64,000 nucleotides of DNA from Isoetes taiwanensis (GCA_021234155.1 JAJEKV010000750.1:1-64000); one strand, 5' to 3'. Counted from the stretch's first letter, positions 1 to 12,557 are shown. Made by a program: numbers and translations. Notes: generated from the sequence alone by a model not told the origin.

Positions 1-332
1 GAACTCCTGGGATTGTATTCCCACCAACCTGAACATCCTTTTCTCAACCTTGCTTCCTAATCTTGTTTTGGTTTTGGCTAGTACAGGTGATTGAAGAATT
101 TTGCTGGGGTCGTGACTCTTTTTCTATCATCAACAGACTGTTATTTGAAAATTTTGACTTCTATCATAACGAGTCAAACTTCAACTCTGACTACATCTTT
201 TGAATAGTTCTCCACTCACCTCTTGGTGATGGACAAAATCTAGGGACATTTTGTTTCAATGATCTATGCTATTTTTAGCAGGTTAACCATGTACTGTTTT
301 TCTTGATTAATGGAAAAACCAATTCTTACTCT

Positions 333-336
<4 letters not shown>
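1..336. other. Intergenic, no gene seen
   Basis: AT-rich spacer. I see no coding exon, RNA gene or element boundary here. Confidence 0.5.

Positions 337-409
<73 letters not shown>
337..409. repeat. (AT)n microsatellite
   Basis: An uninterrupted run of AT dinucleotides about 73 bp long. Its true length is uncertain because such tracts assemble poorly. Confidence 0.97.
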
Positions 410-411
<2 letters not shown>

Positions 412-477
412 TGGTTTTTTCTGAGGGATTTGGAAATGGTCGGGGGGAAGCCAATCTTGAGTCATTCAATAAAGATT

Positions 478-597
478 TTATAAAGATTTCCTAGGTTGTT
501 TATGACTCCATCAAGATTCTATGTAGATTCTCCCAGATTCTTCAAGATTGTATGAAGATTCCTCCAAATTTCCTTATATTTCCCTAGATTCTGAGAA

Positions 598-601
<4 letters not shown>
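478..601. repeat. Degenerate AGATTCTA-type short repeat
   Basis: Loose reiteration of words such as AGATTCT, AAGATT and GATTCC. The same texture returns at about 14570-14760 and 15300-15500, so this is a dispersed degenerate repeat. Reading frames through it are not genes. Confidence 0.6.

Positions 602-641
<40 letters not shown>
602..641. repeat. (AT)n microsatellite
   Basis: A second uninterrupted AT tract, about 40 bp, directly bordering the start of the 1.2-kb duplicated segment. Confidence 0.95.
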
Positions 642-642
<1 letters not shown>

Positions 643-1836
643 CTAGTTTTCCCTAAACCTCCCAGAGGCCTAGGCTTATCAGCCTCAAGGTCAAGCCATG
701 AGAAGCACGTGAGAACCATAATTGGAGCAAATAAAACAAATCTTTAACAGACCAACAAGCCTAGCAATCTTACAGATAAGAAATGCCAGCTGCTTGAATC
801 AACTTGGTTTAAAACTGTGCAAAATGGCCAAAAGGCAGTTCATGTGAAGTCTAAGCAATACTTGACTGGTTATAATAAAAGGTTTGAAGTTATACAGGTC
901 ATACTTGGCTTTTTTTTAAACCAACAACGACTAATGCTACAAACAAATTCACAACAGATCTTTGTAGAACATATTTCAGTTTATAACTTCAAATAAAATG
1001 ATTTCTCAAATTTTTGTAGCAGAACACAGTTTCAGACATGATATAACACAAAACAGCATGTTGTTCTTCCTGGTAGTGCACTTTTCAAAGAATAAAACTT
1101 AAGTCAAAGCGACTCCATAACTTGGAGAGTTCTTGGCATATTTAAGCAGCTCCATGCAAATTCGTATAAAGTTCATACCATGTTCTTGGAATTGATAGAA
1201 ACAGAATTTAGACTATATGTTCTCCTCGAAGCAGCTTGCTCCAAAGATTTTTCACAACCATCAAAAGAGATTGAGAAATGCAACCCCGGTTACCTGCAGT
1301 CAAACATTCTAGAATTAGCCTGAGAAGGGTAATCTAAAAAGGAACTGACAGGTAAGCAGTGGAGTTAGCATGGCTTTTCGCCCTTTGCTCAATCAAGCAT
1401 AAAATAAGTCTGAAACAAGAGTGAATAATAGCTTCTGTATCAGAAAGCCATAGTTCTTTTCATACTTGAGGGCAAAATCAAAACAATGACAAAAAACTAT
1501 AAAACAAGGTATACAGTAGTAGGTGATGCCATAGCAGCATAACATTTGATGCAAGCGAATTTAAAGGGTAAGTATTATACTCTCAATATATCTGTGAACC
1601 TTGCAGCAAAGCTTGATGCATTTTTATAAAAATGAAAATACAAAAGAACCTGATGTAGTGGCAAGTCGTTTGCATCGGATTACTCCTTTGCAATCTCCAT
1701 ATCAGCTGATGTATGATCAAGTGACCTCATTGCGCAGTTTTGTCTAGGCAGAAGCTCTGTCAAACTTATTTTGGCAGTCTCAACCGCTAGCAGCACCATT
1801 AACATCCTCAAAAAATTGCTTCTGAGGAATTACAAG
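641..1836. repeat. Segmental duplication, copy A
   Basis: A 1196-bp segment repeated in direct orientation at 3853-5048 (offset 3212). Both copies begin at AGCTAGTTTTCCC and diverge after AATTACAAGTC. Copy A reads as normal sequence with about 30 CAG/CTG sites between 745 and 1592. Copy B has lost nearly all of the matching ones. The last 240 bp are identical in both copies. Confidence 0.95.
1695..1825 (-). pseudogene. Candidate terminal exon, unidentified
   Basis: On the minus strand a splice-acceptor-like CTCAG is followed by an open frame of about 43 codons ending in TAA. It contains the peptides LRMLMVLLAVETAK and SLTELLPRQNCAMRSLD. It reads like a last coding exon (helical, then polar tail), but I do not recognise the family. 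The identical sequence occurs in copy B. No neighbouring exon could be joined to it with confidence, so it is more likely a duplicated gene fragment than a working gene. Confidence 0.3.
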
Positions 1837-1839
1837 TCC

Positions 1840-3852
1840 TTTGTGATCAGAAATGCACCTCCTTTTTTCGCTTTCAGCATATGAAATAGATAGATCAGAG
1901 TCTGCTGAACTCTACCATGGAATGCACGGAGCTTACTGCAGATGGGTCATGGCAAAGCTATATCAGGGCAACAATAGATCAAACAAGCAGGTTCGGCGCC
2001 GCTTTGTGAACTGGGCGGATAACATGCTGTGCCGAAACCCTAAACTTGGTTTTAGGGCTTGTGTCTTCCACCAAAAGGTCTTGACGTAAAATAGACCAAG
2101 AAATTAAATAAATAAAATACATATATTTGTGCATTTGCTACCATGGATTCCCATTTGGCCATCTAAATAGTTAGGCAAATGTTGCACTCTTTGCCCAATC
2201 GTAACTTGAATACCTATAAGAAAGAAGATAATGCAAAATGTGCATGCAATCCTGTAGATTGACACATGGCATCCATGCCAAGCATTAAGAAAGCACAAGC
2301 TCAAAAGTAACTTTGTGAATAAGCACTTTTATAAAATCTTGAGGTCCCCACCACTTTCAACGTAAAATTATTAGCTACTTATCTTTGATAACATTTTTCC
2401 AAATGACATAAGTCTTAAACACCAATGTAAAGCTATACACCTTACCATATTGCACATCCTCGTGCATTATTTGTGTTTCCATGTGCACAAATTGACAAAG
2501 AAAACCAAATTGAGTCTGCCTCTATTTATAATGTAAATTTATGAAATGGCATAGTCAGAAAAAATTATATTTAAATGCATCTCACCACTATGCATGGGAC
2601 ATGCTATTTATTGAGGACATGCTTGCCTATGCAAGGGACTTGCTGTTTATTATTGGAGACAGACTTGCCTCTCAAAATTAACAACTGGCTCAAAAATAAC
2701 AACTGGCCACCAAATTTAGGTAATCCAAACACATGGAGGCATTGCTAAATTTTTGGCTTATAAGGTGCAAGATCCTTGTAGGCATAGGCGCCCAAATGCT
2801 AAATCATGCTTACGAAATTTCCTTAGAACACTTTGCCATGTCTTGGTTGTTGCAACAATGCATGAAACAATACTCTTGGTGGTGCACATATAATGAATTG
2901 CCATCACTGGTTCAACAAAGGATATTCTAGGAAAGCAATATCTAGGATTTTGTTGACCATTTTGTAACTGCATCTAATTTGTGAGCTAAAGAAGAAACTA
3001 TCGAGAGGCCTACGAATATATATTTATATGTATATGTATATATAAAAATTATGCCCCTACCTCCATCCCAGGAAGGCAGTGAGGTCCCATGACATGGAAG
3101 TAAAGGGGTGAGGGTCCCTATACTACCATAGGGGCCCTCTCGCCAACTAAACATAAGAAAATGGAACTTTCATAAGTGCAGGTTAACAACATACCTGTAT
3201 AACATGGGCAAGCTTTATAGAATCTTGATGATACCAGGGACTTGGTCCGTGTTGATGGAGTAAAAACGTTTTTCGACATCCTTGCTACAAAATACAGCAT
3301 GGATATGTTATAGATAAACACTTGAATGAAAACATTATCTTTGTCGAGGTATCCAACCCCAACTCACAAGGTGAGCAAATTGTTATGGGAGCACCCCATT
3401 TTTGTGCTTAACACAGTATTGGCAGATTCTATCCTTGATTTTTGCATGTAAAAGGAACCAAGTCATGCCATCATATAAGATGCAAGTGCCCAGCAGGCAA
3501 TGAAACACTATTATGGGAGCATCCCCATTTTAATGCTCAACAGTGCAGTTTCTGGTAGACTGTCTCTTTAGTTTTCGTATGCACAGAGGATCCATATCAT
3601 GCTATGCTGTCAAAAGGAGTAAAATGCCCATCAGGCAGACAAAATTGTTGTATCTGATATAACCAGCTTAAGCATTCGATCATGCTTAATTTACCCTGCA
3701 AGAGTACAACAGATAATGCCAACTATGATGCAGAGGGTTAATCATTACATTAATAGAACAATTATGTAATATGACTAGGATAGAGAGATGAAATGGATGG
3801 TTCTCACGGCCCAGCACCAGTTAAACCAGTACACTGAAGTCAAAGAATATAT
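1840..3852. other. Intergenic, no gene seen
   Basis: AT-rich. Small open frames on both strands are short and lack recognisable domains. CCCTAAA and TTTAGGG occur as a small hairpin near 2038-2060, too little to be telomeric repeat. Confidence 0.45.
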
Positions 3853-5048
3853 AGCTAGTTTTCCCTAAACCTCCCAGAGGCCTAGGCTTATCAGCCTCAA
3901 GGTCAAGCCATGAGAAGCACGTGAGAACCATAATTGGAGCAAATAAAACAAATCTTTACTTGAGACCAACAAGCCTAGCAATCTTCGGATAAGAAATGCG
4001 GTTTGCTTGAATCAACTTGGTTTAAAAGCGTGCAAAAATGGCCAAAAGGCGGGTTCATGTGAAGTCTAAGCAATACTTATTTAGTTTATAATAAAAGGTT
4101 TGAAGTTATCTGAGGTCATACTTGGCTTTTTAAACCAACAACGACTAATGCTACAAACAAATTCACTACGGATCTTTGTAGAACATATTTCGGTTTATAA
4201 CTTCAAATAAAATGATTTCTCAAATTTTTGTAGCGAGAACAGTTTGAGACATGATATAACACAAAAGCGGCATGTTGTTCTTCTGGTAGTGCACTTTTCA
4301 AAGAATAAAACTTAAGTCAAAGCGACTCCATAACTTGGAGTTCTTGGCATATTTAAAAGCGACTCCATGCAAATTAGTATAAAGTTCATACCATGTTCTT
4401 GGAATTGATAGAAAGCGAATTTAGACTATATGTTCTCCTCGAAGCGGCTTGCTCCAAAGATTTTTCACAACCATCAAAGAGATTGAGAAATGCAACCCGG
4501 TTACTGCTTGGTCAAACATTCTAGAATTAGCACGAGAAGGGTAATCTAAAAAGGAAACCGGCGGTAGCGGTGGAGTTAGCATGGCTTTTGCCCTTGCTCA
4601 ATCAAGCATAAAATAAGTACGAAACAAGAGTGAATAATAAACACGTATGAGAAAGCCATAGTTCTTTTTCATACTTGAGGGCAAAATCAAAACAATGACA
4701 AAAACTATAAAACAAAGGTATCTGATAGTAGGTGATGCCATAGCAAACATAACATTTGATAAAGCGAATTTAAAGGGTAAGTATTATACTCTCAATATAT
4801 CACGTGAACCTTGCAGCAAAGCTTGATGCATTTTATAAAAATGAAAATACAAAAGAACCTGATGTAGTGGCAAGTCGTTTGCATCGGATTACTCCTTTGC
4901 AATCTCCATATCAGCTGATGTATGATCAAGTGACCTCATTGCGCAGTTTTGTCTAGGCAGAAGCTCTGTCAAACTTATTTTGGCAGTCTCAACCGCTAGC
5001 AGCACCATTAACATCCTCAAAAAATTGCTTCTGAGGAATTACAAGTCA
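3853..5048. repeat. Segmental duplication, copy B, altered at CAG/CTG
   Basis: Direct copy of 641-1836. From about 3957 to 4803 the two copies differ almost only where copy A has CAG or CTG. There copy B carries CGG, GCGG, ACG, TGAG or a small indel. Outside that patch (3853-3956 and 4806-5048) CAG and CTG are kept and the copies are essentially identical. The edges are abrupt. See the first finding. Confidence 0.95.
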
Positions 5049-7040
5049 GAACAGTATAATGAGGGCTTTATCAATTGTAGTGAGAGTATAATATGTGCCT
5101 TCCAATCATATCATCTTTACAATACTGCTTAATAGCCACAATAGATGAACCCATTCATATCATCCTATTATTCTAGAGCTTTCTAGATGATGAACTGCCC
5201 TAGATGATGTATTGCCAATAATTAATGTTAAGGCTTGCAAACATCTTATAGGAACAGCCAACTGACAATTAAGTTCGTTAACAGGACACATGCGGACGCT
5301 GCACGCCTTGTTCAATAGACTCATTGGTACATGGTGGATTCGATAAATGGGGTGGGTTTGAGAAAAGGAGTCGATTTGCATTGTCGTGTTGCTTCCAAAC
5401 CAACTTACCAATGCATTACCAACCATCGATGCTATGATTGTACCCATTATTACCTGCCACTCATCTTATAAATTATTACTGGAGATTGAACCATAGACAT
5501 GGTGTGGATCATTTTATGTTAGATAATATAGCAAGTGCCACAATACATGTATATCTACAGAAAAGTTATTCAGTATAAAAGTCGTTGGTTCGTTGAAAAC
5601 ATAAGGTTCTACTGGTTGGGCATGCATTGTCATGTACAGGATAGAGACTATTTGTCATGTACAGGATAGAGATGATCATATCTTCACTGACAATACCCAC
5701 AAAGCTACATCTGTTAAAAAAATATACACTCAATGTCGGATGCCAAAATGAGATTAGCACCTCCAAATTCATGCAGAGGACATCTTTGTTCGAGAGTGTG
5801 CCGCTGAGGCGGACGGGCTACTTACATATGCATATCATGCTAACATGCTGATGGTGCTTGCATTTATTAACTTTAAAACGTATGTAAAACACATCAAGGT
5901 TTGAAGTTGCACCCCAATAAAATATCTGACTTGAAATATCAGTAGAGATACCAAAGCCAAACAATCAGACGCTTTATCTAAAGAAGCCTCAAATAGGTCC
6001 CAACATTGATGACAACAATTTTTTTTTTTTTTGGGGGTTTGTTTGCTCTTCCCAACGAGAGTCCCTAGATCCTCCATAATACATCCTACCAATTCTGTGT
6101 GCGTAAGAGCATAGCAACTTGCCTTCTCAGACAACACCTAGGCAGTTCAGGAGGTTGAGCAAATTGTGTGCCTTACAAACATTTAACATACTCCAGGATT
6201 AAGTGAGGCAATAGAAGAATCATCACGAATAAATAACATAGATAAATGAATGCTAGGAATGATCTTTGAAAGGAAAATACGGATCTAGAACCCCGACAAA
6301 ATGCCCGTGTCATTGGTGACTGACCTTTGAAAAGAATATCGTATTGCATCGGATCACGGTTCATACCTCACAGTGTAGATATATATAGGATTCAAACAAT
6401 GGTTCATCGACCAAGCCAAAACCTATGAGGCATAAATCCATGACATCCGACTTTATAACCCATGGATCCATGCCTTATAAGCACGGAAAAGTACACATGA
6501 TTTTTCTCCATGGAAAGATTAGAGCGTGAGCTCCATATTACGCTTCGGCATCATATCAAAACTTCGAACTCAAATCTAAAATCTACGAACTCAATGCTCG
6601 GATTCAAAAGCTGTTTTGGATGCTTAGTGGTTTGAGATCGCGATTCATACCTACCCGGAGTAAATAGATATAGGATTCAACAATGGATCAAGCCAAACTC
6701 TGTGAGGCATAAACACGCAACATCCAGCCTTATAGTCATCAGATCCTTGACTTATAAGCATGGGAAGTGCCTGTTCAAGCAAGCGCCCATGTTGGCGCCG
6801 TACAAATTCTTGGCCATAGCCTCTTACTACCAAGCCCATGCCCTGAGCATTAAGCTCTGTGGTATTATGGGAATGACGTACGTCGATTCAGTAGTGCAAC
6901 GGAAGAAGGACAGAGGAGAAGAGAAAATTGCAACAAAAATAAAACCTAGAAAAACTTAGAGGTAAAAGATCTCGACCTTTAGATTTGGCACGGACGATCT
7001 TAGCCCTTCAAATTAGGGCATGGTCCATTACTTGCACTAA
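5049..7040. other. Intergenic with a diverged direct repeat
   Basis: No gene recognised. About 120 bp near 6361-6500 (around GATATATATAGGATTCAAAC) recurs in diverged form near 6645-6770. The longest open frames lack known domains. Confidence 0.4.
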
Positions 7041-7059
7041 AACATTATAATATAAGATC

Positions 7060-7480
7060 AAGAAGTAACGTGCTTCCCTCTAGAATACGTTTAAATTCCT
7101 ATTAGATTCCATCTACATTAATTGGAGTAAGACCTTAGGATCCCTCATCAAAAATAAGATTTTTGGAAGACCTACTTCAATTGTCTAGAAAATAACCATG
7201 GTAGGCATTTGAATGCACTTCCATTGTATGACTAGTTTCAAGATGAAGTCTAATGGGAAGATTGCATATTGCACCAGCTAAAGAAAGGAACTCAAATTTC
7301 AATGGGTAGATCACGTATGGATATCTTACACCAGCTAAACAAAGGAACTCAAATTTCAATGGGTAGATTACGTATGGATGTTCAAATTTAAACCCATGGG
7401 AAGAAAATGAAGAAATGCGTTACTGTGATGTGATTTTGATAGATATATGAGGTTTTCATTTTTTTTTTAATATCCCTTTT
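7060..7480. repeat. Dispersed repeat family, copy 1
   Basis: Related in the same orientation to 15605-16010, with a shorter piece at 15200-15290. Shared landmarks are CTTCCCTCTAGAATA, GAAGTCTAATGGGAAGATTG and GAAGAAATGC. It contains an internal 57-bp tandem duplication (7272-7328 and 7329-7380). I cannot assign it to a transposon class. Confidence 0.75.
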
Positions 7481-7494
7481 GACATGTCTACCAA

Positions 7495-9390
7495 GTGATT
7501 ATTGTGGTTCTTTGTTATAATCTCACAACATTATATGAGACAACCTTAGTGACATTAAGCTGTTCCAAGAGCTGCAACAGCGATTCCACAGCAAGTAAAT
7601 TTAGAAATAATAGGCTGATTTTATCACTACATCTGTGTTCTCAGATCTTCATATTACACCATCTACTATCAGATCTGTGTGAAAAATATAATCCAGCATT
7701 CCAAGGAAATCACAAAGTACAATTTGTGAACAAAGGTTCATTCATTCCAGCAACCACCACCAAGGAATAGCATATTCGTCACATGATCCGTAATAACATT
7801 TAAAACAAAAAACTCAAAAGTTCTAACGTAGCAGCACTCCATCTCTTGACAATTGTTCCCGATGCCTCCTTTCATCACGACCACACTTCAAATTTGTAAT
7901 ATCTAGCAACCTCACATTTGAAAGGTCCATCCTAAATCTAACCAGCACTGCAAATTTAAATCTAAAATACAGTTAAAATTAGTCAAGTAAATCATAACAG
8001 TTCCGTAAGTTCTGATAGGACTTTGTGTGGCAAGCTTATCATCATAAGGGACCACTTGCTCGGTAAATATCACAAATATTGCATTTCTACGCTGCCTCAA
8101 ACTCAATTGATCTCTTAGGAGAGGATATGCATGTCTGCTTTGACAATTGATGTCGTGGAAGGTGGCTTCGAACATGCTAGATCCCTTAAAAGTTGGGATG
8201 CCATTAGTGCATCATTTAGTACCATCATTCAAATATGAAAATAGCCTGGATTCAACATAGACTGAATGAAACTGGTGATGGGGGAGATTCTATCTTTTGC
8301 ATGGCATCGATAGCCATTACACTTTCACAGATTGAACGTGGCAATTCGTAGTGGTTAGGATTAAGATCACTGCATTTTGTAATGATTGACCCTTAAATTT
8401 CAAAACTATTTTACCTGTTACACCTTTTCGCAACTGTCAGCTTGAAAATCTCCTCCCCTTTCAATTCTAGAGGACGCCTAAGATCATCATCTGTAAATGT
8501 TCCAAGGAGGAATTTGTCTTTGTCCACAACTATAACCACATCCTTTCACATTAACCTCCAAGAGCTTATCCATAATAAGATCCTTCTCTTTGCAGATAGA
8601 TACTTCTTTATTTTTCATGACATCCTAAAGCTGCAAAATATATTCCAGTAACAGCTACTCCATCAAGAGATGGTAGGGGCATAGTTTTCGATAACTATTA
8701 TATCATATTATAGTATTCAACCTATGTAGAACATGTACTGCTAGAATGCATCCACCAATTCAACCTTTTAGTCTAAACGAGGGAAATGAAATTAGATACT
8801 AACCTGCCGGAAAGTTGTAAATTTATATGCTTTTAAGTAACACGATGCCATTAGATGTGACTGAGGCCAGGTTCACCACTGTTGTTAAATAGCACTAGGA
8901 CATATTAGAACTTGATATGCCAATGTAATTATGTAATGCATCTGGAGATAAGTAGACGGACTTAATCCCTGTAGACACAAATATTTAGGAGAATTTTTGT
9001 GCAATGTAGCCACTTTTGCCCACACTAGAACTGTACTAACATCTTCCCAGTTTCTCTGATAGTTTGTCCTGCATCGAGCATTCTCCAATATCCCCAATTG
9101 AGAACGTAGGCACACTAACGTCTTTCCCACGTATATGCCAATGTAATGCCCTGCTAACTACTGCACTTTCAATCCACAAATATGCATTACGATTTATAGC
9201 CAGACATTCACACAAAGAGTCTACCTAAATGATAAGAAGCGTTATCTTCCAAAATCTTGCAGCAACAGAGTCGGAACACCTCACTGTCTTCCGTATTGGT
9301 CGATGCTGGATCTGAAATGATAAACAAAACACAAATTAGGCAAGAAATTTCTAGAGACCTTGGGGATCCCCTAGTTTGCATGCATTCTTC
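7495..9390. other. No assignable gene; exon-like pieces on the minus strand
   Basis: Two open stretches on the minus strand look more coding than background: 8175-8010 (contains LSLRQRRNAIFVIFTEQ) and 9115-9000 (contains LGILENARCRTNYQ). I could not join them into a gene or name a family. Confidence 0.25.
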
Positions 9391-10655
9391 CAATCAACGA
9401 AAACATATTGAAACAATTGACATAAACATACCTCATATTTTAGATTAATCTGTTTAAACTTCAACTCTTGCTTTGTGCCACATGATATTGTTCTGTAGAA
9501 ATCAGATATTTGTGTAACAATTTGACCCGCAAGAAACACAAACATACCGACAGATTACTTTGCAAAAAAGAGATTAAACTACAAAATATCTTGAAAGGGG
9601 ATGCAATGTGGCATGTCCACCAGCTAGCAAACATTTGGGCATAACTTGCAAATGCAAGATCCATTGCTCAAGCAAGAGTATCCATTGGAAAGCTTACAGG
9701 AAGCTCTAAAAATAAGTCTAGGTACACATCTTTCAAATTCCTACCGTATGTGTGTCAAATATGGCAAATTACATTTGCTGTTCTAATTTCACAGCAGAGG
9801 ACAAACATGGCGGTAACTCCAAAAAGAAAGCTCTATTGTCCGCACAACTACTCTAAACACATAACACATGCATAACACATGCATATACAGGGATATACTT
9901 CCAATCAATGAAAACATATTGAAACAATTGACATAAACATACCTCATATTTTAGATTAATCTGTTTAAACTTCAACTCTTGCTTTGTGCCACATGATATT
10001 GTTCTGTAGAAATCAGATATTTGTGTAACAATTTGACCCGCAAGAAACACAAACATACCGACAGATTACTTTGCAAAAAGAGATTAAACTACAAAATATC
10101 TTGAAAGGGGATGCAATGTGGCATGTCCACCAGCTAGCAAACATTTGGGCATAACTTGCAAATGCAAGATCCATTGCTCAAGCAAGAGTATCCATTGGAA
10201 AGCTTACAGGAAGCTCTAAAAATAAGTCTAGGTACACATCTTTCAAATTCCTACCGTATGTGTGTCAAATATGGCAAAATACATTTGCTGTTCTAATTTC
10301 ACAGCAGAGGACAAACATCGCGGTAACTCCAAAAAGAAAGCTCTATTGTCCGCACAACTACTCTAAACACATAACACATGCATAACACATGCATATACAG
10401 GGATATACCTTAAAAAAGACGGCCAATGTTCACTATGTGGCATGTCCACCAGCTAACAGAGATTTGGGCATAACTTGCAAACGCAAAATCTATTTCTCAA
10501 GCAAGAATATCCATTAGAAAGCTTAATGGAAGCTCTAAAAATAAGTCTAGGTACATATCGTTCAAATTCTTATCGTATATATGAGAAATATGGCCAAGTA
10601 CATTTGCTGTTCTAACTCTACAGCAGAGTACTAAAACTCCAAAAAGAAAGCTCTA
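9391..10655. repeat. 511-bp tandem duplication plus a diverged third unit
   Basis: Unit 1 is 9391-9901 and unit 2 is 9902-10408, nearly identical, with a period of 511 bp. A third partial unit at about 10438-10655 matches 9608-9838 but is clearly more diverged, so it is older. The tight identity of units 1 and 2 includes CAG/CTG sites, which makes them a useful control for the altered copy at 3957-4803. Confidence 0.92.
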
Positions 10656-10805
10656 TCATGATCTAATGTTCCTCTTCTCATGATGTGACTATGAATGATA
10701 ACCACAACCATATGGTAGATGCAATAAATCTAATACAGCACACCTGATGTGCAAACAACTCTCCAACAAGAATTCAGAGGTCTAAGAATGGCAAAAGAGA
10801 TATGC

Positions 10806-11500
10806 ATACCTTATATTCATGCTGCAACCTCATCCCCATTGCCACAAGCTGCTCACCAAGCAGTGAAGTTACATAATCAACCAAAGATAAGCAACTACAT
10901 TGTAACAATAGAAAATGAAAAGATTCAATGCCATGCCTTTGTATGCTTACATTCTCTTTCAAGCTAGATCGGAAGGCACATATTAGTTATCACCTTAAGA
11001 TAAATGCATGTTATTGAAGAGTTCGTCACTCATGTCTGCAGGTAGAAAAATATGCCAGCTTCCATGCAATATAATGGAAGATCATAAAGTTGTCCTTTCG
11101 TGACTCCTCGAAGATGGTACTATCCTATTCTCTGTTAAGGTACGAGGGACAAAAGATCATTGGTAAGTAAACGATTAAAAAAGGAAAAATCTGGTGCATT
11201 AGCAGGCTCCAATGCCAAATAGCTGGGATCATCAGTCTGGTGCATTAGCAGGCTCCAATGCCAAATAGCTCCAATGCCAAATAGCTGGAAAATATTTCGT
11301 TAGATTATTTCAATCTAAAGCATGCAGCTGAGAACATTACCTGTGCGATTCTGGTTTCTGCCACAGCCAATAGTTGACATTCAGGCTCTTGTTTAATGGA
11401 GCTAAGATCTTGATAACGACAAATCGCCAGCGACTGACCTAATAGCAGACCTGCCATATCCATCGCAAGAGCTTCATAACCAACAGCTGGACCTTGCAAA
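10806..11500 (-). pseudogene. Unidentified gene fragment, two exon-like blocks
   Basis: The block at about 11500-11342 encodes a peptide with AVGYEALAMDMAGLLLGQSL and ends at a GTAATG donor. The block at about 10890-10808 encodes LVDYVTSLLGEQLVAMGMRL and ends at a GTATGC donor. Both look like real, helix-rich exons of one protein, but the phases I can read do not join cleanly. The upstream edge of the first block is a repeat junction shared with 12285. I do not recognise the family, and truncation at the junction suggests a captured fragment. A tandem duplication (11190-11224, 11236-11270) lies between the blocks. Confidence 0.35.
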
Positions 11501-11607
11501 TGCCATTTAGGGAATGGGCATCATAGACTTTTGAGTTTTGGGAGCTTGAAAATCGACCAGAGTGTCGTCCCCTGCACAATCACTTTTAACAGATCAAACC
11601 AGGAAAC

Positions 11608-12262
11608 TTATAGCCTAACCACACACGGAGTTCCCATATGCGAACCATACCATCTGCTGTGACAAGATAGTACTGCATCGCATACGCCTCGAGAAAGAGA
11701 CCAGACCCTTGCAGTCCAGTCATCACTGCCTGTCACAATTGTATCCTTCACCATCCTTATTGACCTAGAAACAAAGAATCTGCCCTCAGTGCCACAATGC
11801 CACGAAAATAAGCTCAACGCCACCCCTTACCTGATCCATTTTGAGTGTCCAGCAAGTTTATGCATTTGCTTTCCACCACGCACATCCCAAATATACAGTG
11901 CCCTAATGGGACAAATGTACATCGTCAGACTGTTCGGTCTTTATACAAAATGGGTTGCTAAGCATCATACGTGATATAGCTTACCCATCCATTCCTGCAC
12001 CTGCCAATAGCTTCGTAGCATCATCGAAGTCCACACAAAGAACAGCACTTTCAATATGACCAATGGTCGCTACACATGCATCCGTTCTTCGGAAAGCATT
12101 CTAACATAGCTAACCTGCACAGTACATTGAAAGCTACGTTTAGCAATTGAGAGACACAAATAATAGTTAGAAAAGTACCTTTCCTTCATGACCTTTTAAT
12201 TCCTCTCTCATCTGTGATGTAGTTTTGTCCCATATAAGGACTCGTGCATCATCAGAACCAGA
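11608..12262 (-). pseudogene. SCD1-like WD40 exons, broken fragment
   Basis: Four exon pieces on the minus strand read as the C-terminal WD40 repeats of SCD1, the plant DENN/WD40 protein of clathrin-linked trafficking and cytokinesis. Piece a (about 12262-12179) has LSGSDDARVLIWDKTTSQM. Piece b (12114-11985) has VSYVRMLSEER, then GHIESAVLCVDFDD. Piece c (11902-11831) has ALYIWDVRGGKQMHKLAGHS. Piece d (11764-11608) has DTIVTGSDDWTARVWSLSRG. Acceptors and GTACTT, GTAAGC and GTAAGG donors are intact. Damage is clear: piece a lacks its 5' end at a repeat junction, piece b has lost roughly 20 residues with a frameshift and stop, and piece d drops most of a repeat and runs out of frame. The DENN domain is absent. 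The assignment rests on remembered family sequence. Confidence 0.8.
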
Positions 12263-12284
12263 CAATACGAAGGCAGGGGACAGA

Positions 12285-12440
12285 ACCGGATCTTGCAAAT
12301 GCCATTTATGGAATGGGCATCATAGACTTCTGCATCTCGACGAGCTCCAAAACTGGGAATGCCTGTTCACAGGCTTGAACCCATCTGTGGTTTCCAATAG
12401 AATAGCTCCGGCGGACCTCGGGGCGGCACAGAAGTGAAAT
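12285..12440. repeat. Repeat junction shared with 11493-11532
   Basis: About 40 bp around AAATGCCATTTA and GGAATGGGCATCATAGACTT occur in direct orientation at 11493-11532 and 12285-12330, bracketing the SCD1 fragment. This could be part of a carrier element or a recombination footprint. Confidence 0.6.
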
Positions 12441-12557
12441 GAATCAATGGTACACGTCAGAGATTTTTTCCCCTATCGATGGCCCAGAATAAATTCTTAA
12501 ATCTAACGGTCTAGAACAAAAGCCCCAAATAAAGGGGCTTTAAATCTGGGCCGTCGA

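Noticed and set aside
519-719. Frame with a run of alternating Tyr-Ile
   Set aside because: Translation of the (AT)n microsatellite.
2036-2060. CCCTAAA and TTTAGGG near each other
   Set aside because: Single units in opposite orientation, not a telomeric array.
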